NCBI GenBank assembly: GCA_013695925.1
Contig: JACCZO010000032.1
Coordinates: 1 to 5,396 of the forward strand
DNA length: 5,396 bases
Source: Chthoniobacterales bacterium
GTDB lineage: Bacteria > Verrucomicrobiota > Verrucomicrobiia > Chthoniobacterales > UBA10450
Reading direction: 5' to 3'
Positions 1 to 5,396 of this stretch are shown here, piece by piece. Positions within the stretch are counted from its first letter, which is position 1. Every line of letters begins with the position of its first letter. The position numbers and the translations under genes are program-made. The notes under the pieces were generated by a model. The model worked only from the letters and a program-made list of their open reading frames with translations. It was not told where the DNA came from and ran no database searches.

Positions 1-1442
1 GCCGGGTTGAGCGCGAGCCGGGCAAAGGCGGCGCAGAGTAGAACGACCGCCACGAGGCGCAGCCCGCGATGCGGGAGGCGGCCGAAAAGCCAGAGCAGCG
101 CGACACCTTCCAGTGCCCAGCCGAGCGTGATCCATTCGCGGTCGAACTGGAGCGGGAAAATGAGACTAACGAAAAGGAGGAGCGCCCCACCCTGCCAGGC
201 GAGGCGAGAGTCGCCGGTCGCGGGATCAGCCCGGTAGAGTTTCAACAGACTCCAAACTCCGAGCGCAGCCGGGAGGATGAAGATCGCCGGAAGCAGTCCC
301 ATCCACTCGTTAGGAAAGGCCAGGGTGACGACACGATAGATGAGCCAGAATTGGAGGGCCTGCGCGAGGGCGCTGATCGCCCACGACCAGGCTTTTTCTT
401 TTTGCGCCGAGCAGAAAGGAAAGGCGACAAAGAGAATCAGGAAGAGTCCGTAAAACACGAGCGCCGGGATCGCTTCTTCAGGCGAGAATCGCGCACTCTG
501 CCAGGAGAGTTCGACCAGCCCGGAGCCGAGCAGGGCGGAGAGGGCGAGCCAGTCGGCACGCTTCACGATCGCGGCCGCGAGCAGAATCGCGGTCAGAACG
601 AGTGCAACGCCAAAGACCGGCATCGGATTCCAGAGCGCGACCCGATAGAGCAAAAAAGTCAGAAGCAGAAAAGGCGCCACGGTGCCGGCGGCGGTGAAGG
701 GAAGAACGCCCGGGCGCCAGGCCGACGCCGGCACGGTCACGGCGTGGAGGAGCGCGAAAATGACGATCGCGGCCAGGGCCGCCCCGAGCGGGCCATGCGG
801 AGCAAACAACCCGATCCATTCCGCCACGAGAACGAACGTTAGGCTGCCGGCCCCGAGGGCGATGCCACGGTGCGCCCGCCCCAAGACGGGGAGCGCGAGC
901 AGACCGGCGTCCGCCAGGAAAACGAAACTGAAAAAAAAGAGCGGCTGCCTGCCCAGGACCGGGAAGGCCGCGAGCCAGAATCCAAACCCAAGGGCGCAGA
1001 ATCCGACGACAACCGCGGCCGCCGCCAGCCAAATCGTGTCTTTTCTGTCGTGCGTTTCCGTTTTGAGTGAGCGGAGAAAGAAGAGGGCGAGAAAGAGCGC
1101 TTCAAAGCCGAGAAAGATCCAAAGGGCGCGACCGCCTTTGGCGGCATTGAAGAACTGGATGGCCCAGCCGAGTTGGGTCAGCGCCGTCCCGAGGGCCGCG
1201 AGCAGGACGAGATAGTGCCAGCGCCTGCGGAGCGCGACCGCCGCCACCCCGAGATCGAGCAAAGCGATGTAGAGAAAGAGCGCGGGGGCGTTGTCCGAGA
1301 CGCTCGGGAGTAGCGCCGGGGTGAGAAAGCCACCTAACAATCCCAGAATAACGATGACCTGTGCTCCGAGATTGACCGCGAGGAGGAAGGAAAAGAGGGT
1401 GACCGCCGCCATCGCAAAAAACGCGGTCGTTAGGGAAATGAG
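1..1442 (-). CDS. DUF2339 membrane protein, C-terminal part (frameshifted from its N-terminus, runs off window)
   Basis: This is the continuation of the DUF2339 gene that starts at 1990, read one base out of frame from the N-terminal part. From about 1442 down to base 1 the frame has no stop codon, roughly 480 codons. It encodes a string of hydrophobic helices separated by short Arg- and Trp-containing loops. Early in this part, LGLLGGFLTPALL resembles the family's conserved helix with its Gly-Gly-Phe-Leu-Thr-Pro turn. Later stretches such as WIFLGFEALFLALFFL and GLLPAIFILPAALGVW are typical membrane spans. The stop codon lies outside the window, so total length is unknown; what is visible with the N-terminal part comes to about 660 residues. 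An in-frame ATG at 1412 could be taken as a start by a gene caller, but it lies inside a conserved helix and is unlikely to be real. The function of DUF2339 proteins is not established; an inner-membrane location is inferred from the helices. Confidence 0.85.
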
Positions 1443-1990
1443 GCGTAAAAGGAATGCGCGGCAAAGAAATCGGCGTAGAGAATCACAATCCCGGTCGCAC
1501 AGAGACTCTGCGCCGTAACCCGGTAACGACCCCGCGCAAGCGACCAGCCGAGCGCGAGCAGGCTCGCCGCGACCGCTCCCCCGATCATGATCCGGCCGAG
1601 CGGAGTGATGAGATTGTTCTCGAAGGAATATTTGACCAGGAAAACAACTCCGAGGAAAAGCGCCAGCCCGCCCAGCCAAGCGAACAGTTTCACGCCCATG
1701 AACGCCTCCCAATTGAAGGGTGTCGCGGGCGGCGGGGGCGGCGGGGCGATCGGCAACGGCGGTGGCGTGGAAAGCGGGCGCGGTGCCGCGGGAGAGGCCG
1801 CATTTGCGAGCAAGGGCGAAGAAGGAATCACCACCTTCTCGGGCGGCGCGGGTGCTTCCGCGGCTGGTAGCTTCTGCTCGAGAGTGGCCACGCGTGCGCC
1901 CAATTTTTCGACCTTCTCGAGGAGCCGGCGGAGGACGACCGCAAGGACCCCGATGAGAACGAGGGCGGTCAGCGAGAGAAGAGCGATCAT
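1430..1990 (-). CDS. DUF2339 membrane protein, N-terminal part (broken by frameshift)
   Basis: The 186-residue N-terminal piece of a DUF2339-type membrane protein. It opens with a membrane anchor (residues 1-20, MIALLSLTALVLIGVLAVVL), followed by a short charged, probably coiled-coil segment (21-41, RRLLEKVEKLGARVATLEQ). A Pro/Ala-rich linker follows (42-92, with a run of six prolines). At 94 comes the family's hallmark entry, WEAFMGVKLFAWLGGLALFLG, then further helices to residue 186. The ATG at 1990 is chosen because the anchor starts there; the open frame extends to 2200, but that part is basic, not family-like, and overlaps the preceding gene. Only 43 bases separate it from the preceding Nif3-like gene, suggesting co-transcription. 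The frame stops at TAA (1430-1432) in mid-domain, and the next frame continues the family sequence, so this is one gene with an apparent -1 lesion, not two genes. Confidence 0.85.
   Translation of the reverse strand: MIALLSLTALVLIGVLAVVLRRLLEKVEKLGARVATLEQKLPAAEAPAPPEKVVIPSSPLLANAASPAAPRPLSTPPPLPIAPPPPPPATPFNWEAFMGVKLFAWLGGLALFLGVVFLVKYSFENNLITPLGRIMIGGAVAASLLALGWSLARGRYRVTAQSLCATGIVILYADFFAAHSFYASFP
1440..1444 (-). other. Probable one-base deletion (frameshift site) in the DUF2339 gene
   Basis: On the coding strand the N-terminal frame reads His-Ser-Phe-Tyr-Ala and then Ser-Phe-Pro-stop. Adding one C to the CC at 1442-1443 would give Tyr-Ala-Leu-Ile-Ser-Leu-Thr and join directly to the open downstream frame. 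The site is a short run of G on the plus strand (GG where GGG would restore the frame). The exact base is inferred; the change of frame itself is visible. Confidence 0.75.
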
Positions 1991-2033
1991 GCCGCCTTGC
2001 CGCCTAACGAAAACACCAACACTAATCTTTCTG

Positions 2034-2789
2034 TCACAGGCCGGTCGGTCGATCGAGGAATTCCCAAGGCAGACTAAATTTTTCCGCCAGCTCGGCCGCG
2101 AGCGCTTTGACCCCGAAAGTCTCGGTCGCGTAATGGCCGCCGAGGAAAAGATTGAGACCGAGCTCTTCCGCCGCGACCGCCGCCCAGTGCGGCGCTTCAC
2201 CCGTGATGTAGGTATCGATTCCCTCCTTGGCTGCGGCGTAGATTTCGCCCCCGGCCCCGCCGGTGCAGATCCCGATGCGTTTGATTTCCATCGGACCGGT
2301 GCCGATGCAGCGGACGGGCCCGCCTAACGACTCTTCCAGCCGGGAGCGCAACTCGTCGCGCCGCAGGGCGCTCTCCGCCAGCAGGCCGGCGGGTGCGCCT
2401 TTCAGCTCGAGAAACGGCGTCGGTTCACCCAGTCCAATCGCGGCGGCGAGCAGCGCGTTGTTGCCGACCTTCGGATGCAGATCGAGCGGGAGATGCGCGC
2501 TGTAGAGCGCCAGGTTGTGATTGAAGGCGTGTTTGAGCCCCCGGTAAAGCGAGCCGGTCACCGGCCGCAGCCCCGGCCAGAACAAGCCGTGGTGCACAAT
2601 CAAAAAGTCCACGCCGCTCTCGCTCGCCATCTGAATGGTGTAAGTCGACGCATCGACGGCCGCGCCGATCTTCGTCACTTCGCCTGAATTCTCGATCTGA
2701 AGACCGTTCAGCGCGTTTTCGTAATCCTCAATTTCCGTGAGGCGCAGGTATCCATCGGTAAAGCGAACAATCTCAGCAAGCGCGGGCAT
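2034..2789 (-). CDS. Nif3-like dinuclear metal centre protein (YbgI/DUF34 family)
   Basis: A complete 251-residue Nif3/YbgI-family protein, close to the 247 residues of E. coli YbgI. The family forms toroidal hexamers with a two-metal site per subunit; its physiological role is unsettled, with hydrolase and metal-handling roles proposed. Conserved motifs are all present: NGLQIEN (28-34), His-His in VHHGLFW (66-67), SAHLPLDLH with Asp103, and near the end GEAPHWAAVAAEE (198-) and GGHYATETFGV with His219 and Glu223. These five residues match the known metal ligands of YbgI (His63, His64, Asp101, His215, Glu219) in order and spacing. The middle (about 125-170) is the less conserved insert. The start at 2789 gives the usual family N-terminus (ALAEIVRFTDGYL). 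A TTG at 2828 with GGAG upstream would add 13 residues and cannot be excluded. The gene lies 66 bases after the metallo-hydrolase gene and 43 before the DUF2339 gene, same strand, probably one operon. It is probably cytoplasmic, since no signal peptide is seen. Confidence 0.94.
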   Translation of the reverse strand: MPALAEIVRFTDGYLRLTEIEDYENALNGLQIENSGEVTKIGAAVDASTYTIQMASESGVDFLIVHHGLFWPGLRPVTGSLYRGLKHAFNHNLALYSAHLPLDLHPKVGNNALLAAAIGLGEPTPFLELKGAPAGLLAESALRRDELRSRLEESLGGPVRCIGTGPMEIKRIGICTGGAGGEIYAAAKEGIDTYITGEAPHWAAVAAEELGLNLFLGGHYATETFGVKALAAELAEKFSLPWEFLDRPTGL

Positions 2790-2855
2790 CTCGCTATCTT
2801 GCAGGTTCTGCGGAGATTTGAAGCGCAAAAAAACTCCACAGCTGCCGGCGCCCAG

Positions 2856-3797
2856 TCACGGGAGAGTCCACGGGCGGAAGTAATCAAGCAGGATGAGACG
2901 GCCAGGAAGTTTCTCGCGCTCGTCGTCGCGCTGGATGCGGGGAAAATCGGTCAGCGGTCCGAAAGCGAAGCCGCGGTCCAGCGGCCGAAAAAAATTATCC
3001 TGGTGGCTCGGCAAAACGAAACGCGGACGCAATCGCCGGACCGTCTCGGAAAAACGCGCGCGTGTGTCGGGCAGCGCCACTCCCAGGATGGCGAGATAGA
3101 CCGGCGCGATATCGTTAGACGGAAGTTGCGCCGGCGTTCCGCCAGAGTCGAGATAGATGCGTTTCCCGGCCGCTTCGATGAGGAAAGCGAGCGGCTCGCC
3201 GCAGACCCAGTCGCTCGCCCGACGAGGCGGGTCGCTCCCTTTGCGCGGGCCGGGAAACGGAATGCCGATTGGGAAAACGCGATCGTGCGTCGCTGGCAGA
3301 ACGCGAATTTTCCACGGACCGATTTGCCTGACCTCTCCTGGCGCGACGGCAACGCAGCGAGCGGGCGATGTGCCGGCAGCCGTCGCCAGATCGACCGCCG
3401 TCCGGGAAGCGAGCAAGTGCGCGCTGGTCATTTGCATAATCGCTGGGACATCGAACAAATGATCGACGTGGCCGTGGGTGGCCAGAATCAGTTCCGCCTT
3501 GGCGAAGAAATCAGCGGCGTTTTCGATTTCCGCGATATTCGGCTCAAGCGGCGAGCGAAAGAGAAACGCGCTCAGGCCGACCCGGGTAAAATAAGGATCA
3601 ACCAGCAGCACGTGCTTCCCCGTTTCGAAGCGATAGCCGTTCGTCCCGAGATAAGTCACACGCATGCCTAACGACGACCGGACACCGGGCGGATCCGCCA
3701 CCACCAGTTCGCAGTAGCGCGCCAGGCCGGCATCGACCGGCGGCAGGGCGCAAAGCCAAATCAACAGCGCCGGGATAATCGCGCTCTTGCCTGGCAT
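2856..3797 (-). CDS. MBL-fold metallo-hydrolase, probably exported
   Basis: A 313-residue metallo-beta-lactamase-fold protein. The core opens with RVTYLGTNGYRF (46-57) and LLVDPYFTR (64-72), the usual first strands of UlaG-like or general MBL-fold hydrolases. Metal-ligand motifs follow in order: THGHVDH (His108, His110, Asp112, His113), LPATHDR (His171), YLDSGG (Asp217) and LPSHQDN (His265). All expected ligands for a two-metal site are present. The substrate cannot be told; the family includes lactonases, phosphodiesterases and other hydrolases. The ATG at 3797 is chosen because the protein then begins with a plausible signal peptide: a short MPGK, a hydrophobic stretch to about residue 20, and a possible cleavage site after Val-Asp-Ala (about 23). 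No clear Shine-Dalgarno sequence precedes it. An internal ATG at 3665 (Met45) would give a cytoplasmic enzyme starting directly at the MBL core and is the main alternative. The open frame extends upstream to 4049 but would overlap the opposite gene. It is probably first of a three-gene unit with the Nif3-like and DUF2339 genes. Confidence 0.88.
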   Translation of the reverse strand: MPGKSAIIPALLIWLCALPPVDAGLARYCELVVADPPGVRSSLGMRVTYLGTNGYRFETGKHVLLVDPYFTRVGLSAFLFRSPLEPNIAEIENAADFFAKAELILATHGHVDHLFDVPAIMQMTSAHLLASRTAVDLATAAGTSPARCVAVAPGEVRQIGPWKIRVLPATHDRVFPIGIPFPGPRKGSDPPRRASDWVCGEPLAFLIEAAGKRIYLDSGGTPAQLPSNDIAPVYLAILGVALPDTRARFSETVRRLRPRFVLPSHQDNFFRPLDRGFAFGPLTDFPRIQRDDEREKLPGRLILLDYFRPWTLP

Positions 3798-3900
3798 GGC
3801 GGGATGGTTTCGCAAAAGAGAGACGGCGGCGAGCCCGGAATAGGTTGCGCGCTTGACGAAGGCGGGCGCGCTGCTGACCATTGCCAGCGGAGGAATTGTT
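3798..3900. promoter_or_regulatory. Divergent intergenic region, probable promoter zone
   Basis: This 103-base gap lies between two divergent genes and must hold the signals for both if the starts are right. On the plus strand a TTGACG hexamer (3853-3858, one base off the -35 consensus) is followed 17 bases later by the weak -10 candidate GACCAT (3876-3881). That would place the transcript start only about a dozen bases before the TTG start codon, so the match may be chance. No convincing promoter is seen for the minus-strand hydrolase gene. The role rests on gene arrangement. Confidence 0.35.
3889..3894 (+). promoter_or_regulatory. Shine-Dalgarno sequence deciding a TTG start
   Basis: GGAGGA lies six bases before the TTG at 3901, an ideal spacing. 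It is the strongest ribosome-binding site in the window and argues for TTG-3901 over the upstream in-frame ATG at 3853, which has no such signal. Confidence 0.7.
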
Positions 3901-4254
3901 TTGGAATACACAGACGCACCCGCAACCGAATCGACCGAACGACCGTTCGCCACGCCGACGCCGGCGACCGGGCTTCTCGAAACCGCCGAAGGCCGGGCCA
4001 GCGATTTGGTCGCCGCGCTGCTCAGCATCGTCCCGGGTCTCGGGCACATCTACAAGGGCTATCGCCTGATCGGGCTCCTGCTCATGTTTTTCGGCGCGCC
4101 CATCGCGCTCGCATTGGCGCTATTGATCGCGACCGGCACCGCGGGTTTCGGAATTCTCCTCCTGCCGATCTTCTGGATCGCCGTCTGCATCCACGTCTGG
4201 GCTATCCCCGACCGGGTAGTGGCCACAACGGAAGACGACGGCGAGCAGTACTGA
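3901..4254 (+). CDS. Small two-helix membrane protein, function unknown
   Basis: A 117-residue protein on the opposite strand to its neighbours; I do not recognise a named family. Residues 1-34 are hydrophilic, rich in Thr, Pro, Ala and Glu, and probably disordered. Next comes LLSIVPGLGHIYKGY (40-54), a Pro-Gly-Leu-Gly-His-Ile-Tyr-Lys-Gly turn resembling the short motif before paired helices in TM2-like and other small bacterial membrane proteins. Two hydrophobic helices follow, about 56-77 and 81-101, separated by a Thr-Gly-Thr-Ala-Gly link. The tail is short and acidic (TTEDDGEQY). The TTG start is chosen for the GGAGGA six bases upstream; the ATG at 3853 would add 16 residues. The membrane motif and strong ribosome-binding site make it more credible than the hydrolase frame that overlaps it on the other strand. 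It diverges from the hydrolase gene and converges on the epimerase gene. Its role is unknown. Confidence 0.75.
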   Translation: MEYTDAPATESTERPFATPTPATGLLETAEGRASDLVAALLSIVPGLGHIYKGYRLIGLLLMFFGAPIALALALLIATGTAGFGILLLPIFWIAVCIHVWAIPDRVVATTEDDGEQY

Positions 4255-4271
4255 TTCGCCGGGCTGTGAGG

Positions 4272-4284
4272 TTCGCTCTGCGAA
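4272..4284 (+). terminator. Small hairpin after the membrane-protein gene, weak terminator candidate
   Basis: TTCGC and GCGAA form a perfect five-base-pair stem with a three-base loop (TCT), 18 bases after the stop at 4254. It is followed by the AT-rich ATTAACTGTTT but not by a true T run. It could help end transcription, but it is short and may be chance. Confidence 0.25.
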
Positions 4285-4314
4285 ATTAACTGTTTAGCGT
4301 CGTCGCCCTCTCTT

Positions 4315-4407
4315 GGAGGGAAGCGCTTTGTCGCTTCCGCGAACGTCGTCTCGGTCTCTCTTGCACTCCACGCCCACCCCCGCGGCATCGACAAAGCGAT
4401 GCCCTCC
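4315..4407. repeat. REPIN-like inverted pair of palindromes
   Basis: Two 27-base units face each other (4315-4341 and, inverted, 4381-4407) with a 39-base spacer. Each begins GGAGGG on its own strand, carries the loop CTTTGT and ends CCGCG. Unit A folds as GGAAGCG, loop CTTTGT, CGCTTCC (4319-4338). Unit B, read on the minus strand, folds as GGCATCG, loop CTTTGT, CGATGCC (4403-4384). The units share 23 of 27 bases; the four differences are two compensatory pairs (A-T to C-G, and G-C to T-A). A GGAG-type tetranucleotide before a hairpin, paired with an inverted mate, is the known design of REP/REPIN elements moved by RAYT transposases. The likeness is inferred; no transposase is in the window, and copy number elsewhere cannot be seen. 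Confidence 0.7.
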
Positions 4408-4422
4408 AGCACTCGCCTATCC

Positions 4423-4451
4423 GGCGCCTCGCCTTTCGCGCCGATGCCTCC
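4423..4451. repeat. Possible degenerate third palindrome
   Basis: GGCGC (4423-4427) can pair with GCGCC (4438-4442) around a ten-base loop. The next bases, read on the minus strand, are GGAGGCATCG, nearly the same start as unit B of the adjacent pair (GGAGGGCATCG). It may be a decayed relative of that element. The evidence is thin. Confidence 0.3.
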
Positions 4452-4573
4452 CTGCGAAACGCGTGCGTGCGCGCCGCGGCCAAGGAACATCTCTGTTGCC
4501 AGCGGAACTTACCGCCCCGTTGGAAAGCCCGGGTGTTGCTTCGCATGCGTCACGGCGCCGAGCGAAACGCCCA

Positions 4574-5396
4574 CTAGCACGCGGCGTGGATCTCTTCGAG
4601 AATCTCGCGCAGCCCATAACGGAAATTCCAATCCGGATAATGCTCGCGGAATTTCCGCACGTCGCTGATCCACCAGATGTGATCGCCGATGCGGTTGTCC
4701 TCGACGTATTCCCAGGAAAGTTTGCGGCCGCTGATTTCTTCGCAGAGGGCGATCGCTTCCAGCATCGAGCAATTACAATGGCGGCTGCCGCCGATGTTGT
4801 AGACCTCGCCCACCCGCGGCGCCCTCACGAAGGCGGCAAAAGTCTCGACCAGATCGAAGCTGTGAATGTTGTCGCGCACCTGCTTGCCCTTGTAACCGAA
4901 GACGCGATAAGGCCGGCCGCTGACCGTGCACTTCATGAGGTAGGAGAGAAAGCCGTGCAGCTCAGTTCCGGCATGAGCCGGACCCGTTAGGCAACCGCCG
5001 CGAAAACAGGCGGTCGGCATCCCGAAGTAGCGGCCGTATTCCTGCACGAGGATGTCGGCCGCGACTTTCGAGGCGCCAAAAAGCGAGTGCTTCGTCTGGT
5101 CGATGCTCATGTTTTCGGAAATGCCCGGCTCGTATTCATGGCCCGGCTCGATTTCCCAGCGCAGTTCAAGTTCCTGGAGCGGAAGACGGTTCGGGGTATC
5201 GCCGTAGACTTTGTTCGTCGAGGTGAAAATGAAAGGCGTCTCCGGGCAGAAATTCCGGGCCGCCTCGAGAAGATTGAGAGTGCCGTTGGCGTTGACGGTG
5301 AAATCCATCTGCGGATCGCGCGCCGCCCAATCGTGCGAAGGCTGGGCCGCGGTGTGGACAATCGCGGCCAGGTCGCGCCCGTGGGTTTTGAAAATT
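4574..5396 (-). CDS. NAD-dependent sugar epimerase, CDP-paratose/tyvelose 2-epimerase type (N-terminus outside window)
   Basis: The C-terminal 273 residues of an extended short-chain dehydrogenase/reductase most like CDP-paratose 2-epimerase (CDP-tyvelose epimerase), which inverts C2 of a CDP-deoxysugar used in surface polysaccharides. The NAD-binding Gly-rich motif lies beyond the edge, and roughly 60-80 residues are probably missing. Visible in order: VHTAAQPSHDW, FTSTNKVYGDTPNRLPL (the Ser/Thr-Thr-Asn-Lys-Val-Tyr block of this family), MSIDQTKHSLFGASK, FRGGCLTGP, YKGKQVRDNIHS (substrate-side GKQVRD block), YNIGGSRHCNCSMLEA and EDNRIGDHIWWISD. The frame is open upstream of the internal ATG at 5308 and reads family-like sequence to the window edge, so the true start is outside. 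Oddly, the position of the usual catalytic Tyr of the Tyr-xxx-Lys pair is Phe (codon 5078-5080); the Lys is kept. The exact substrate is uncertain, since related enzymes act on other sugar nucleotides. It converges on the small membrane-protein gene. Confidence 0.92.
   Translation of the reverse strand, partial: IFKTHGRDLAAIVHTAAQPSHDWAARDPQMDFTVNANGTLNLLEAARNFCPETPFIFTSTNKVYGDTPNRLPLQELELRWEIEPGHEYEPGISENMSIDQTKHSLFGASKVAADILVQEYGRYFGMPTACFRGGCLTGPAHAGTELHGFLSYLMKCTVSGRPYRVFGYKGKQVRDNIHSFDLVETFAAFVRAPRVGEVYNIGGSRHCNCSMLEAIALCEEISGRKLSWEYVEDNRIGDHIWWISDVRKFREHYPDWNFRYGLREILEEIHAAC

Larger units (their letters stand above)
4255..4573. other. Non-coding convergent gap holding palindromic sequence
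   Basis: This 319-base stretch separates the ends of the membrane-protein gene and the epimerase gene. Open frames through it are short, Arg/Ser/Pro-rich, lack ribosome-binding sites and run into genes in the wrong frame, so I call none of them coding. It holds a small hairpin (4272-4284), the inverted hairpin pair at 4315-4407, and a further weaker palindrome near 4423-4451. From about 4452 to 4573 I see only GC-rich sequence with minor inverted repeats, such as AACA/TGTT around 4486-4497, and no clear function. Confidence 0.7.

Noticed and set aside
69..842. Long plus-strand open frame of 257 codons
   Set aside because: The product is an extremely charged Arg/Glu-rich string, the expected shadow of a hydrophobic protein read on the opposite strand; the minus-strand frame here is DUF2339 sequence.
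1720..1760. GGC/GGG-rich run that looks like a simple repeat
   Set aside because: It encodes the polyproline linker of the DUF2339 protein on the minus strand, so coding explains it.
1587..2327. Plus-strand open frame of 246 codons
   Set aside because: It spans the DUF2339 N-terminus, the gap and the end of the Nif3-like gene, with low-complexity Gly/Arg sequence and no family resemblance; a shadow.
2829..2855. Run of seven T on the minus strand after GC-rich sequence, a possible terminator between the hydrolase and Nif3-like genes
   Set aside because: The upstream bases do not make a clean stem directly before the T run, and the run also sits where a GGAG ribosome site for a TTG start would lie.
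2799..3671. Plus-strand open frame of 290 codons
   Set aside because: It is antisense to the MBL-fold gene, whose motifs are unmistakable; the plus-strand product is Arg-rich with no domain.
3798..4049. 84-residue N-terminal extension of the MBL-fold protein
   Set aside because: It would overlap the start of the plus-strand membrane-protein gene, shows no domain, and would bury the signal peptide that begins at 3797.
4399..4668. Open frames across the convergent gap (4399-4668 plus, 4286-4546 minus)
   Set aside because: Low-complexity Arg/Ser/Pro products, no ribosome-binding sites, running over a palindromic repeat or into the epimerase gene.
4749..4756. GCGATCGC octamer, the cyanobacterial HIP1 word
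   Set aside because: A single copy inside the epimerase gene; expected by chance at this base composition.

Overview
The window looks like a GC-rich bacterial chromosome (roughly 60% G+C by eye) with dense, short-spaced genes. The proteins, codon use and intergenic palindromes suggest a soil-type bacterium of the Verrucomicrobia or a neighbouring phylum. This is inference from protein style only; no rRNA or marker gene is present.

Layout from right to left. Positions 4574-5396 (minus) hold most of an NAD-dependent sugar-nucleotide epimerase of the CDP-paratose/CDP-tyvelose 2-epimerase type, cut off by the window edge. Positions 4255-4573 form a non-coding convergent gap. It contains a pair of inverted hairpins resembling a REPIN (paired repetitive extragenic palindromes), in which the two stems differ only by compensatory base-pair changes. 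Positions 3901-4254 (plus) encode a small two-helix membrane protein with a TTG start behind a strong Shine-Dalgarno sequence. Diverging from it, three minus-strand genes run in close series: an apparently exported metallo-beta-lactamase-fold hydrolase (2856-3797), a Nif3/YbgI-family dinuclear-metal protein (2034-2789), and a large multi-spanning DUF2339 membrane protein (1-1990) that leaves the window. Gaps of 66 and 43 bases suggest one transcription unit.

The DUF2339 gene carries an apparent one-base deletion near 1442. The N-terminal frame stops at 1430, while the adjacent frame stays open, hydrophobic and family-like to the window edge. It is either a very recent mutation or an assembly error.

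No pathway links all of these genes. The epimerase points to surface-polysaccharide sugar synthesis. The three-gene series is housekeeping or unknown in role. No CRISPR array, transposase, tRNA, rRNA or phage gene is seen. The two signals not explained by genes are the covarying inverted hairpin pair and an over-represented short word (CCTAACG on either strand), scattered through the genes in several reading phases.
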